Source of the DNA: Pseudoalteromonas ostreae
GTDB lineage: Bacteria; Pseudomonadota; Gammaproteobacteria; Enterobacterales; Alteromonadaceae
Direction of reading: 5' to 3'
Assembly (NCBI RefSeq): GCF_018069805.1
Contig: NZ_JAGPYN010000019.1
Span: 1-64,000 of the forward strand
DNA: 64,000 nt
The position numbers and the translations under genes are program-made. The notes beneath the pieces were generated by a model. It searched no databases. It was not told the origin of the DNA and saw only the letters and a program-made list of their open reading frames with translations. The stretch's first letter is position 1, and each line of letters opens with the position of its first letter. This document shows, piece after piece, positions 6,497 through 14,656 of this stretch.

Positions 6497-7240
6497 CTAG
6501 TAATCTGGTAATGGCCAGATTTCTCCTTTAGTAAAACTTGAGCTACTAATGAGCTTCTCTCTATGAAGTTTATCTAATTCATAAGGCACAGCCGCTAAAA
6601 AGCCCTGCTTAAACCTCCTGGCTATATGCCTTTTTAAGTGGTGCTTAGGTACAATAGTCGAAGGGCAGTTTATCCATACATTAGGGAGAAATAAGATAGG
6701 CAACAGTACAAAGTTTCTGTCAAACTTCACACTTTCGCAGCTAACTTGTAATGTGAGGCTATGGGAGTATATAGCTTCTAGATTAAGCCTCTGATCTTTA
6801 TATTGTATTGCGAAAGTGCTTAATAAAAATATTGTACAAAAAAGAAAATCTCGGAAGTTACCATCATTTTTATCTATAGAGCCCGACCTGATATTAGCTT
6901 GGTCGAAAATAAGTTTAATATCCTCAATAATGATATCGCTTTCCAGACTTTTGAACCTTGGCCTCTCTTCAAAGCTTCTCTCAATTCCTGCCCTATAATC
7001 CTCTACTTCAGCCTCAAAAAGTGGCATCACATCAGTGATACTCCTTAAAACAATACCACGATCTTTTTTATCTGGATGAGCTAAAAAGTCACCTATTTCA
7101 CGAATCACACTGTTTTTCCTCGCATAGTCTCTAGACATCACATAGAAATTCGCAATGTCTTTTTGATCAAATGAACGCTCTAGAAAAGACCGGTAAAACT
7201 CTTGTATTTGGTGTTTATAATATTGGTTCATACTTACCAT
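6497..7240 (-). CDS. Hypothetical protein, convergent with the ART-like gene
   Basis: Starts considered are GTG 7261, ATG 7240 (GAG nine bases upstream, chosen) and ATG 7231. The product is about 247 residues. It is helical, with FYVMSRDYARKNSVIREIGDFLAHPDKKDRG near the N-terminus and a hydrophobic stretch (FLFCTIFLLSTFAI) in the middle. The C-terminus is basic then acidic. No family was recognised. It ends four bases from the stop of the ART-like gene on the opposite strand, with AT-rich codon use like the other cargo. The 3' ends of the convergent transcripts must overlap, so mutual antisense effects are possible. It may be an independent cargo unit. Confidence 0.6.
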   Translation of the reverse strand: MVSMNQYYKHQIQEFYRSFLERSFDQKDIANFYVMSRDYARKNSVIREIGDFLAHPDKKDRGIVLRSITDVMPLFEAEVEDYRAGIERSFEERPRFKSLESDIIIEDIKLIFDQANIRSGSIDKNDGNFRDFLFCTIFLLSTFAIQYKDQRLNLEAIYSHSLTLQVSCESVKFDRNFVLLPILFLPNVWINCPSTIVPKHHLKRHIARRFKQGFLAAVPYELDKLHREKLISSSSFTKGEIWPLPDY

Positions 7241-7321
7241 CTTCGACTCTAAAATAGTCACTTATTAAAAGTAATTTCTCTTGCTTGCCAGAATACTAAA
7301 CTTTCAAGTTGATTTAAAACT

Positions 7322-7963
7322 TCATCGCAACAGCTTCCTCACCCCGTGAACATACCCACGCTTATAGATTTCATTTCCATCAGCATCTTTGACTTGGCCA
7401 GTAGGCATAACTTCCCAGCCTTGTTTATTGAAAAGTTCATCAGAAATTGCCGCTTTAATGGCTTCAACTTCCAGCGGTACCAGTTGTTTGTTTTCAAGTG
7501 TGGTGTTGGTTTTATCGCCTTTAGTTCTGTCTATAAACAAGTCAGAGTTGGCTTTTAATGTATTGAGCTGGTCACGGTATTTGTTACGTTCAGCAATTAA
7601 TGACCCTACTACGGCTCTAATCACTGGGTCGTCGATGGCATCCAAAATATGTTGGTCATTGCTGTTCAATAACTGTTTTTGGCGTACTGAGAGCGGCTTT
7701 TTACACGTTGTGCCTGCATAAGCTGCCCAAGCCTCAATTAATTGCTGAAAATGCTTTCCTGTGCGATTACGGATGGTTTGTGTTGATGGGCCGCCTTGCT
7801 CTTTTGACAACCGCCCGATCGTTGCCATGGAAAAGTCGAGAGGCGTTATTTTACTTTGTTGCTCAAGCACAGCATTCAATACCGTTAAAGCATTGGCAGT
7901 TCTTGTGGTGGCGCTTGCGCATAGCTCTTGCAGCACTAGGGTTGGGTCGACTGGATTAGCCAT
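7322..7963 (-). CDS. gmtX: GmtX-like small protein of the mobile trio
   Basis: The 213-residue protein starts at ATG 7963 with GGAG upstream inside the end of the preceding gene, overlapping it by 8 bp, which implies translational coupling. The N-terminus (about 20-75) contains an HTH-like stretch, SMATIGRLSKEQGGPSTQTIRNR, also seen in small helper proteins of multi-recombinase elements. A coiled segment (RNKYRDQLNTLKANSDLF) follows in the middle. No catalytic motif is visible. Position and size fit the third gene of the Gamma-Mobile-Trio. Its probable role is DNA binding or regulation of recombination. The symbol follows the published trio and is assigned by synteny from memory. Confidence 0.65.
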   Translation of the reverse strand: MANPVDPTLVLQELCASATTRTANALTVLNAVLEQQSKITPLDFSMATIGRLSKEQGGPSTQTIRNRTGKHFQQLIEAWAAYAGTTCKKPLSVRQKQLLNSNDQHILDAIDDPVIRAVVGSLIAERNKYRDQLNTLKANSDLFIDRTKGDKTNTTLENKQLVPLEVEAIKAAISDELFNKQGWEVMPTGQVKDADGNEIYKRGYVHGVRKLLR

Positions 7964-10544
7964 TTTTCTTTACTCCTAAAGTGGCTGTTGCCATGTTTGC
8001 CAATGTTCTGATGCTAATGCCTGTATTACTTTCAATCGCTTGTACACCTTGCTCGAGCAGGCCTGCGTCTTTTAAGTAAGCTTCAGTATCAAGGTAAGTT
8101 GAAAGCATTGTCATGGCTTTACTTTTATCTGGTTCTTTCGTGGCATTTAGCATGGCATTGACCATCACATTGCCAAGCTTAAGCTGTGCTTCGTCGTCAA
8201 GCTGCATCAAGATTGGTTGGTAGCCCATGCGCATCAGCATAGTGTTTAGTATGTTTGATCTGTGATTAATGGCCGTGGTTTTCTTTAAGTCATCTTTTAA
8301 GTCTGCAAATACTTCTGCGTCATCGCAGATTTGGATCAGCTGCCTAAACTCAGATTTCGTGTCTAAAAAGCTAAAGAATGGTGATATGTCTTCTGCCGAG
8401 CCAAGCGCAATCACTTTGTCTTTGCGGTCGTGTTCTTCCCGATTTTGCTCGATACTTAGTACCTTACGGATCACCTGAAAACACGCTACTAAGTCTTTGC
8501 AGTATTCATCGGCTTCGGTTTTGTGTCGCTCAATACGCCTGTCTATACTGTTTAGCTGGTCGCGCTTGCTAAATGGAGTGCTGTTTACTTCGCAAAAGTA
8601 TTCTTCATCCAACAAACTCGCTTGCTCGCCCTCAAGCTCCGCAGCAATTTTGGCCGCTTCTGTGGCGTGATAACTTAGGTTATTAAAATGAGCCGTAAGC
8701 GATTGAATATAGCGGATGCTGGTAATAAACCAGCGGCAGCGAATACAGTTTTCAATGCCATGGGGTACTGGCGCGTGAAGATCGGCTTGGTTTCGATTCG
8801 CTTTTTTTAGTTTATCGCCGCCATTCCAGCACCCAGCAATAGAGGCATGTTCAACCAAGGGCGAGGTGTTGCCTCCTGCTAAACAAATGCCTATCGACTT
8901 TTCTTGCCATCCAGCTGGGTTGCGCACTCTCAATGCAGTTTGTAGCGATTCAATGTCTTTAAACGCGGCTTGCAAGCCGATTTCTTCAATGGATTTATTG
9001 GCTAGGAATGACTGTAGACTATCGTCTTCTTTGTCGATTATTTTGCCTTCGGCCTCGCGCATTTTCTTGGCCATCATCACAGGCGTGAGCTTGGTGTAGT
9101 GCAAAGTCATGATCAAACGACTGTGGCCAACCAACAGCTTTGACAATATCGGTGTGGGTATTTCCCCCTCAATGGCGTAGCAAGTGATCAAAGAAACGCG
9201 TAATGCATGCAAAGGAAATAGCGGCCTTCTGGCATTTTTAGGGTCAACAAAATGCACTTTGGCACCATCTCTTAAAGTATGCTCTTTTTTCGCTACATCG
9301 TGCTCGAGTTGAGCAAGCAAAGCCACCCAAAGTGCGTTAACATAACCGTCAGTAATTGGCATACAACGTTCGCGCTTACGATACGCAGCAGCATTGCGAA
9401 ACAAAAAGCAAATATCACCAATTTCACTGCGCTGAATTTTGGTTTTAGTGCTACCAAAGTGCTTGTAATCCAAGTCATAAATTGACGTAGGCTTGTTGAT
9501 TGGGTTGTACTTTTCTTGCCAGTTTCTTAGCTTTTCTAACCAATACAACACCTCTTCGTGTTGCCACGGGATCATGTATCCCCGAGTTATTTCATCTTTG
9601 TTTCTATCAGCGGTTTTATTGGTGTTTATGTACATACCCGTCATCACATCACCAATATCTGGCGTAATAATGCGGTGGAATACCCCTTTTTGCCATGGGC
9701 GCTTATCGCTGCCTTCAGCAAAATGATGTTGCTCATTCATTTGCCACTCGCCATTGCTGTAACGCCATGTATCAGCCTCACCCGAGTCCAGCATTCGTAC
9801 TTGAAAGGTTCGTAAAGGTAGCTGCAATTTAAGATACAAAGCCATGGCACGAACAGGTGACCAAATTAAGTAAATGCTGTCACCCTCTTCTAGGATTCTA
9901 AGTGCACCATCTATTCTTATTTGCCGCTGTTTATCTAGCGTGTGTTTCTGCCAAACACAATCGGGGTCTGCTTTGTCTATCACCGACTCATCAACCAAAA
10001 TCCAGTCTTTTAAAAAGCGAGCATTGGTGAAGAAAATCTCACTGTAGTCGATGGCCCACTGCCATTGTTTAAAGTGACCCCGAGGCGCGGGGCATAATAT
10101 GCTGCGCAGCTGTTTAATATAGGCGTAGGGTAAGGCGTTATAGACCGTTTCCTGCCGTCTTACTGGATTTTGCTCTTTATCAAAGGGGTTTTGAAGTAGC
10201 GGCACAGGATCGCCATTGTCATCTGGTTCTGAGTAGTAGGTATCAATTATCCAATCAATAAAGCGGCATACATCGTTGTTTTGCCTAACACGGTAGCCTT
10301 CATTCAGCTCAAGCGGTATAAGAAACTTGTTGTAGTCTTGATCTGCCAGTGTAAATAGCTCAATGGGGTCGATAATAAATCGCGGTACCAAGTATTCATC
10401 TAAAAAGCGTGCGATGGCGGCGCGTGAATGGTCAATGCCGTATTGCTTTTGTTCAAGCCAAGATGAGGCCAACTCCCGCCATGTTTCCCAGCCTGAGCCG
10501 TTTTTCTTGATAAACCAATTGAACTCATAATCCTGTGTTTTCAT
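7956..10544 (-). CDS. gmtZ: GmtZ-like large integrase of the mobile trio
   Basis: The 862-residue protein starts at ATG 10544, overlapping the gmtY stop in an ATGA, with AAGGAGAT upstream. Tyrosine-recombinase residues can be placed: R245 in LPLRTFQVRMLD, H446/R449 in PLHALRVSL, H474 in LVGHSR, and Y483 in LHYTKLTP. The core thus sits at about 230-490 and may be active. A long C-terminal half (490-862) with a CxxC (GIENCIRCRWF) and charged helices is unusual for integrases and may contact DNA or partners. It is co-transcribed with gmtY and gmtX. The symbol is assigned from size, order and motifs. Confidence 0.7.
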   Translation of the reverse strand: MKTQDYEFNWFIKKNGSGWETWRELASSWLEQKQYGIDHSRAAIARFLDEYLVPRFIIDPIELFTLADQDYNKFLIPLELNEGYRVRQNNDVCRFIDWIIDTYYSEPDDNGDPVPLLQNPFDKEQNPVRRQETVYNALPYAYIKQLRSILCPAPRGHFKQWQWAIDYSEIFFTNARFLKDWILVDESVIDKADPDCVWQKHTLDKQRQIRIDGALRILEEGDSIYLIWSPVRAMALYLKLQLPLRTFQVRMLDSGEADTWRYSNGEWQMNEQHHFAEGSDKRPWQKGVFHRIITPDIGDVMTGMYINTNKTADRNKDEITRGYMIPWQHEEVLYWLEKLRNWQEKYNPINKPTSIYDLDYKHFGSTKTKIQRSEIGDICFLFRNAAAYRKRERCMPITDGYVNALWVALLAQLEHDVAKKEHTLRDGAKVHFVDPKNARRPLFPLHALRVSLITCYAIEGEIPTPILSKLLVGHSRLIMTLHYTKLTPVMMAKKMREAEGKIIDKEDDSLQSFLANKSIEEIGLQAAFKDIESLQTALRVRNPAGWQEKSIGICLAGGNTSPLVEHASIAGCWNGGDKLKKANRNQADLHAPVPHGIENCIRCRWFITSIRYIQSLTAHFNNLSYHATEAAKIAAELEGEQASLLDEEYFCEVNSTPFSKRDQLNSIDRRIERHKTEADEYCKDLVACFQVIRKVLSIEQNREEHDRKDKVIALGSAEDISPFFSFLDTKSEFRQLIQICDDAEVFADLKDDLKKTTAINHRSNILNTMLMRMGYQPILMQLDDEAQLKLGNVMVNAMLNATKEPDKSKAMTMLSTYLDTEAYLKDAGLLEQGVQAIESNTGISIRTLANMATATLGVKKNG

Positions 10545-12010
10545 GGTTTATATCTCCTTAATTTAGGGTACTGACCGCTAAATAGTCCATCAGGATCAAT
10601 ATCTTCAAAGCCCGATTCCATCACGTTTTGCCAGCTCACGCTGACGTCTTCTTTAAACTCAGCATAGTGTTGGCCATCAAGATTTTTTGATGCTCTTTCA
10701 CATGCCAAAGTAACATCTCTAATACTGGGCTGGGTATAAACGGCTTGTGATAACAACGAAGCATGGTGGAGCGCCTTTTTGATCAGTCGTGGATCAATAC
10801 CCGCGCTCGACATACGTCTGCCATAAGCATGACGATGAGCATGTGGGGTTCGCCCTTCTGGTTTTGACACCACTAGGTTTATTCGAGCCATGGCCGCTTT
10901 ATAACTTTGGTTAAACGCGTTTAGGGTGAGTGATTGGCCTTCGTGTGTTTGTGAAAACGACACAAATGCATAGGGGTGCATTCTCGGTAACGGCAATAAA
11001 TACAGTAAGTATTGCTGCCACAACTTGGCAAACAGCTCACCGTAAAAAGCAGGAAACCAATGCAGTTGAATGTAATTTTCGTCATCATCAACCACTTTGG
11101 TTTTCCAGCCGATTCGGGCGGTACCCGTCATGCGGTTACGAGGAATTAAGTTAAAATTCTCGGCCAAATACGCTGCGCGTGTTTTTTGTCGTTTGCGGCC
11201 AGTCCAATTATTTGGTGCTCTGCCATCTTCGGGGTGATACAAGCGTACTATCACACCACTTGGGTTTTCTGGGTCGTAAAACACGTCATCCACCCAAAGG
11301 TGCAAAGCATCACTTTCTCGTACACCGGTGCCATGCATCAGCAGCACAATAAGCTGATCACGCAGTGCAACGCGCTTATCTCTGGCTTTGCCTAAACCTT
11401 GAACAAAAAAGGGCTTAAAGAGCTTTTCTGGAAATGAAATAGCATCACCGTCAACCTTAAGCACATCCTTTTTACCACGTACCTTGCGCACGGTATTAAG
11501 CACACTGGGTAAAGGGTTGCTTTTGATATGGCCTAAAAAGTTGTACTGATTGCGTTTGTACCATGCAGCATAGTTAAGGCGTTCTTGATGAGAGCTGGCT
11601 TGTTCAAATGGGTTTAAGCTGGTTGTATTTCTGTTATTGGCGAGCGAATCTGTTAAGCCATTTAGCGCAGATAAAAGTTGATTTACGTTTGCTGTAGAGC
11701 GAGGTAGCCAGTATAAACCCGATGGGTCATTCCCTTCTGGGCTAATGGTACCCAGTGACAAACGCATTACAAATGATTGAAATAACTTGCTGGCGTCTGA
11801 AAATAATCCTGTGTTGGCTTCCATGTACTCGAGCAACAGTTGGCAAGCAAACGTAATGCGATTCATCCATGGCAAACTTTTAATGTGCGACTGACTTATA
11901 ACGTAATCAAGTAAGGGATCAAATACACCATATTCGCTAAGCAATACAGGTACTTCAATCAATAAACCTGAATTATCTGTTTTAACTTGCGCAAGAACTT
12001 TGACTAACAC
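10541..12010 (-). CDS. gmtY: GmtY-like tyrosine recombinase of the mobile trio
   Basis: The 489-residue protein starts at GTG 12010; no good ribosome site precedes it. The catalytic set is complete: R231 in HGTGVRESDALHL, H390/R393 in TPHAHRHAYGRR, H416 in ALHHAS, and nucleophile Y425 in AVYTQPS. The N-terminal 200 residues form a core-binding-like helical domain. It is first in the gmtY-gmtZ-gmtX operon, which reads inward from the island's right end, so its promoter overlaps the terminal repeat and GTACTAA motifs and the recombinases may regulate themselves. It probably cuts and rejoins the island ends with GmtZ. Confidence 0.8.
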   Translation of the reverse strand: MLVKVLAQVKTDNSGLLIEVPVLLSEYGVFDPLLDYVISQSHIKSLPWMNRITFACQLLLEYMEANTGLFSDASKLFQSFVMRLSLGTISPEGNDPSGLYWLPRSTANVNQLLSALNGLTDSLANNRNTTSLNPFEQASSHQERLNYAAWYKRNQYNFLGHIKSNPLPSVLNTVRKVRGKKDVLKVDGDAISFPEKLFKPFFVQGLGKARDKRVALRDQLIVLLMHGTGVRESDALHLWVDDVFYDPENPSGVIVRLYHPEDGRAPNNWTGRKRQKTRAAYLAENFNLIPRNRMTGTARIGWKTKVVDDDENYIQLHWFPAFYGELFAKLWQQYLLYLLPLPRMHPYAFVSFSQTHEGQSLTLNAFNQSYKAAMARINLVVSKPEGRTPHAHRHAYGRRMSSAGIDPRLIKKALHHASLLSQAVYTQPSIRDVTLACERASKNLDGQHYAEFKEDVSVSWQNVMESGFEDIDPDGLFSGQYPKLRRYKP

Positions 12011-12048
12011 GGTAACTAAACCAATTTGTGCTGAGGAGTTTTAGTAGA

Positions 12049-12172
12049 TTAGTACAAGAAGTGATATTGATCTAATGAGCTGAGATTTAGTTTTTAACTT
12101 TAAAAAGATAAGAATTAGTACAGATTAGTATACTTTTGACTACTATAAATAAAACTTATACTTCAAACAACA
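12049..12172 (-). repeat. Right terminal repeat of the island with GTACTAA-type motifs
   Basis: On the - strand TGTTGTTTGAAGTA begins at 12172 and ATTTATAGT follows at 12150-12142. Inward-pointing motifs follow: GTATACTAA (12133 down), GTACTAA (12121-12115) and GTACTAA (12055-12049). The first motif is 39 bases in from the end, against 38 at the left end. The gmtY promoter must lie here. Confidence 0.65.
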
Positions 12173-12187
12173 CCAAATGAGGAATTT

Positions 12188-12301
12188 GGGTGGCAGTCTT
12201 ACCAGCCACATCTCGGCACACACGTCACAAACTGTGGCTGCTCCCTTCCGGGCCTGACCAGGTTCGCCTGCTAGTGTTGCGAGAGGACCAATAAGACTAC
12301 C
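12188..12301 (-). ncRNA. ffs: 4.5S RNA, signal recognition particle RNA
   Basis: The - strand shows the invariant SRP domain IV: CCTGGTCAGGCCCGGAAGGG then AGCAGCC. The 5' and 3' ends (GGTAGTCTTA with TAAGACTGCC) pair over ten bases, and length is about 114 nt as in Escherichia coli. It binds Ffh for co-translational membrane targeting. The island end begins 16 bp past its 3' end, and a CCAAAT/ATTTGG hairpin spans the border. Confidence 0.95.
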
Positions 12302-12329
12302 ATTGAGGGCCTTGGTTGGCGCGGGAAGG

Positions 12330-12358
12330 ATTATCTCTACTTTTGCTGTGTTATTCAA
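12330..12358 (-). promoter_or_regulatory. Sigma70 promoter of ffs
   Basis: TTGAAT (12358-12353), a 17-bp spacer and GATAAT (12335-12330), with a GC-rich discriminator after it. The predicted start lies about 22 bases before the mature 5' end, fitting a 4.5S precursor trimmed by RNase P. Confidence 0.75.
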
Positions 12359-12369
12359 GGATAAACACA

Positions 12370-12409
12370 AAAAGAAAGTGCGATTGCATGTTAAACATAC
12401 AATCACACT
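12370..12409 (-). terminator. Rho-independent terminator of the DUF3014 gene
   Basis: Arms at 12409-12393 and 12392-12377 pair over about 16 bp with two G-T pairs, followed on the - strand by TTTCTTTTT. Confidence 0.8.
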
Positions 12410-12433
12410 GTTTTTTAAACGATTTAAGTAAGA

Positions 12434-13309
12434 TTATTGATTATCTAACTCTTTTTTTACGTTACGTAGTACAGCTTTTATTTTTTTCATGTTTTCAGGG
12501 CCCATACGTAGCAGTTGTTTTTGTGCCGCTGGTAGACGTTCCCATTCTGAGTAAGCATATTGATAAGTAACAGAGTCACGTAATAAAGGCATATCTCCTT
12601 TTGGCTCTGGAGTATCCAATAATAGGTCTATCGCTTCTTCAAGTGTTTGATTAAATACATCACCTTGATAGCCAATTTCTGCATACGCATCATTAATTAG
12701 TGGTTTATATTCATCATATAAACGCACGATTTGTGCTGCACTCATACTGGTAAATATTTTAACGTATGGGGTATAACGCTCGTAACTATTTGGATCAACA
12801 GTCAGTATTTCGCCCTCAATCACACTAAAGCTTTCTTCTGGGCGCTCCACTGGAGTATGTTTTTGCGCAATTTTGCCTTTGGCAAGGTTATCTATAAATA
12901 CCACGCCACGACGAATAACATCGTCGTTTATAACCAAACTCATAGCTGCATCGGTTAAGTATTCATCTAACTTGGCTACAACGACAGGATCGCTTTCATC
13001 AAGGGTAGGTAATGGTTTTACTTGCGGCTCAGGCTCTACTGGGCGAGGTGTTGGCACGGTTAAATCGGCGGGCTTCTCAGGATTAACAGATGGGGCATTA
13101 ACAACCGGATCGTTCTCTGGTTTTAGCTCCATCATAGGTCGCTCTGCTATGGGTTGCTCAACTTCGATTGCTGTTTGCGACTTATCAGTTGAGTTCAACA
13201 ACACAAACGCCGCAGCAATAATAAGAATAATTAAAATGATGCCTGCAAATAAAAGGTTATTATTCGGTGGACGTTTTTGAACATCTGACGCTGAAGGTTG
13301 ATCTGACAT
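12434..13309 (-). CDS. DUF3014-type membrane-anchored periplasmic protein
   Basis: The 291-residue protein starts at ATG 13309 after GGAG. One N-terminal transmembrane helix (about 19-38, LLFAGIILIILIIAAAFVLL) is followed by a proline/glutamate-rich linker (45-105), then a C-terminal domain (about 105-285) with LDEYLTDAAMSLVINDDVIRRGVVFIDNLAKGKI and SYERYTPYVKIFTSM. This is the DUF3014 arrangement. The function is unknown. The short cytoplasmic tail and periplasmic domain suggest an envelope role. It has its own terminator and is the first core gene to the right of ffs. Confidence 0.8.
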   Translation of the reverse strand: MSDQPSASDVQKRPPNNNLLFAGIILIILIIAAAFVLLNSTDKSQTAIEVEQPIAERPMMELKPENDPVVNAPSVNPEKPADLTVPTPRPVEPEPQVKPLPTLDESDPVVVAKLDEYLTDAAMSLVINDDVIRRGVVFIDNLAKGKIAQKHTPVERPEESFSVIEGEILTVDPNSYERYTPYVKIFTSMSAAQIVRLYDEYKPLINDAYAEIGYQGDVFNQTLEEAIDLLLDTPEPKGDMPLLRDSVTYQYAYSEWERLPAAQKQLLRMGPENMKKIKAVLRNVKKELDNQ

Positions 13310-13493
13310 ACGAACTCCATAAATATTAAAATGCGATAAAAGTAAGAGTACCTTAAATGGATTTAATTCATAGCCTACATGAATAATTATTAACGTAGCT
13401 AAGGTATCCTTTGATTCTTCTAGCTTAAAGACTTACAGTTAATAAATAAAGTAAAGACGCTTAACCGCTTAATTACAACGATGAAACTCAACT

Positions 13494-14639
13494 ATGAAAA
13501 TCAATAAAATCGATAAATACAAACCTAAAGTTGCTCTGTTACTGACTGGTGGTGGTGCGCGTGCGGCTTACCAAGTTGGGGTTCTTAAGGCACTTGCGCA
13601 CAGTATGCCACGCACTGCCCCACTGCCATTTACTATTATTAATGGCACATCTGCCGGTGCGATCAATTCAGCTGCGCTAGCAAGTTATGCTTCATGCACC
13701 CATTTGGCAGTACGTAAACTGGAATCTGTTTGGAAAAACTTTTCAACTTCAATGGTTTATAAAAGTGATTTTATCAGTGTATTTGGTCATTTAACCCGTA
13801 ATATGCTGACCAGCTTTCAATCTGAACATATAAATCACCCACCAGCGAGTTTATTGAACAATCAACCTTTACGTGTGTTGCTGAATAATATTTTGGATTT
13901 ATCTCGCATTGAGCGTAATTTACATCGTAATTATTTAGATGCTTTGTCAATCACTGCATCGAGTTACACTACTGGGGATTCGGTGGCATTTTTTCAATCC
14001 AATACGCAATCGCCTTGGCAGCGCGCTAAACGTGAAGGCCAAGCAACGCGTATTAACGTTGAGCACTTAATGGCATCCAGTGCTATTCCGATGGTGTTTC
14101 CAAGTGTGAATGTGCATAACCATTACTTTGGTGATGGCTCTATTCACCAGCTGTCACCTCTGAGCCCGAGTGTACATTTGGGGGCTGAGAAAATATTTAT
14201 TATTGGTGTTGATCAACCCAAAGAAGCTCATCCACCAGGCTATTTACCTCACTTCCCAGGGCTGTCGTCTATTGCAGGTCACTTACTCGATAGTGTATTT
14301 ACCGACACCTTGCAGTCCGATTTAGAGCGCTTAGAGCGTATCAACCGTACCTTAGGGCTGTTGCCAGCGCGTGACAAACACCAAGAGCTAAAACAAATAC
14401 ACAGCTTTGTGATCAATCCATCAGAAAACTTTAATGCCATTGCCACCCAGTATTACGATGATATGCCACTGGCTATTAAAGTGTTGCTACGCATGATTGG
14501 GGTTAAAAAACGTTCACAATCGAGTTTAACCAGTTACTTATTGTTTGAAAAACGCTACACCCAGCACCTAATCGATATAGGTTATAAAGATGGTATTGAG
14601 AAGTTACCACAAATACGCGAATTTTTAGAGTTAGATTAG
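13494..14639 (+). CDS. Patatin-like phospholipase
   Basis: The 381-residue protein starts at ATG 13494. It has the oxyanion motif GGGARAAYQVG (19-29), the nucleophile elbow G51-T-S53-A-G, and the Asp of the Ser-Asp dyad in FGDGS (D214), with the usual DG-G reading DG-S here. Patatin-like enzymes hydrolyse acyl groups from phospholipids or other lipids. No signal peptide is seen, so it is probably cytoplasmic or peripheral. It stands alone and converges with the antiporter gene 17 bp downstream, with no clear terminator between them. Confidence 0.88.
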   Translation: MKINKIDKYKPKVALLLTGGGARAAYQVGVLKALAHSMPRTAPLPFTIINGTSAGAINSAALASYASCTHLAVRKLESVWKNFSTSMVYKSDFISVFGHLTRNMLTSFQSEHINHPPASLLNNQPLRVLLNNILDLSRIERNLHRNYLDALSITASSYTTGDSVAFFQSNTQSPWQRAKREGQATRINVEHLMASSAIPMVFPSVNVHNHYFGDGSIHQLSPLSPSVHLGAEKIFIIGVDQPKEAHPPGYLPHFPGLSSIAGHLLDSVFTDTLQSDLERLERINRTLGLLPARDKHQELKQIHSFVINPSENFNAIATQYYDDMPLAIKVLLRMIGVKKRSQSSLTSYLLFEKRYTQHLIDIGYKDGIEKLPQIREFLELD

Positions 14640-14656
14640 GGTCAGATTAGAACATC

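Larger units (their letters stand above)
1849..12172. mobile_element. Gamma-Mobile-Trio-like genomic island abutting ffs
   Basis: The ends carry an imperfect inverted repeat. The left end (+ strand from 1849) and the right end (- strand from 12172) both read TGTTGTTTGAAGTA, then after six differing bases both read ATTTATAGT. The right end lies 16 bp from the 3' end of ffs. A three-gene operon of two tyrosine-recombinase-like proteins plus a small protein reads inward from the right end, as in the published Gamma-Mobile-Trio (GMT) islands, which carry defence and offence cargo in gammaproteobacteria. The cargo between 2025 and 7240 is AT-rich and includes a nuclease-like protein, remnants of another transposon and a putative ADP-ribosyltransferase unit. 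The exact cut points are inferred; no target duplication was found. Confidence 0.7.

Noticed and set aside
7322..7979. Several + strand ORFs overlapping gmtX
   Set aside because: They are frame shadows; the - strand gene has a ribosome site, operon overlap and coherent protein sequence.
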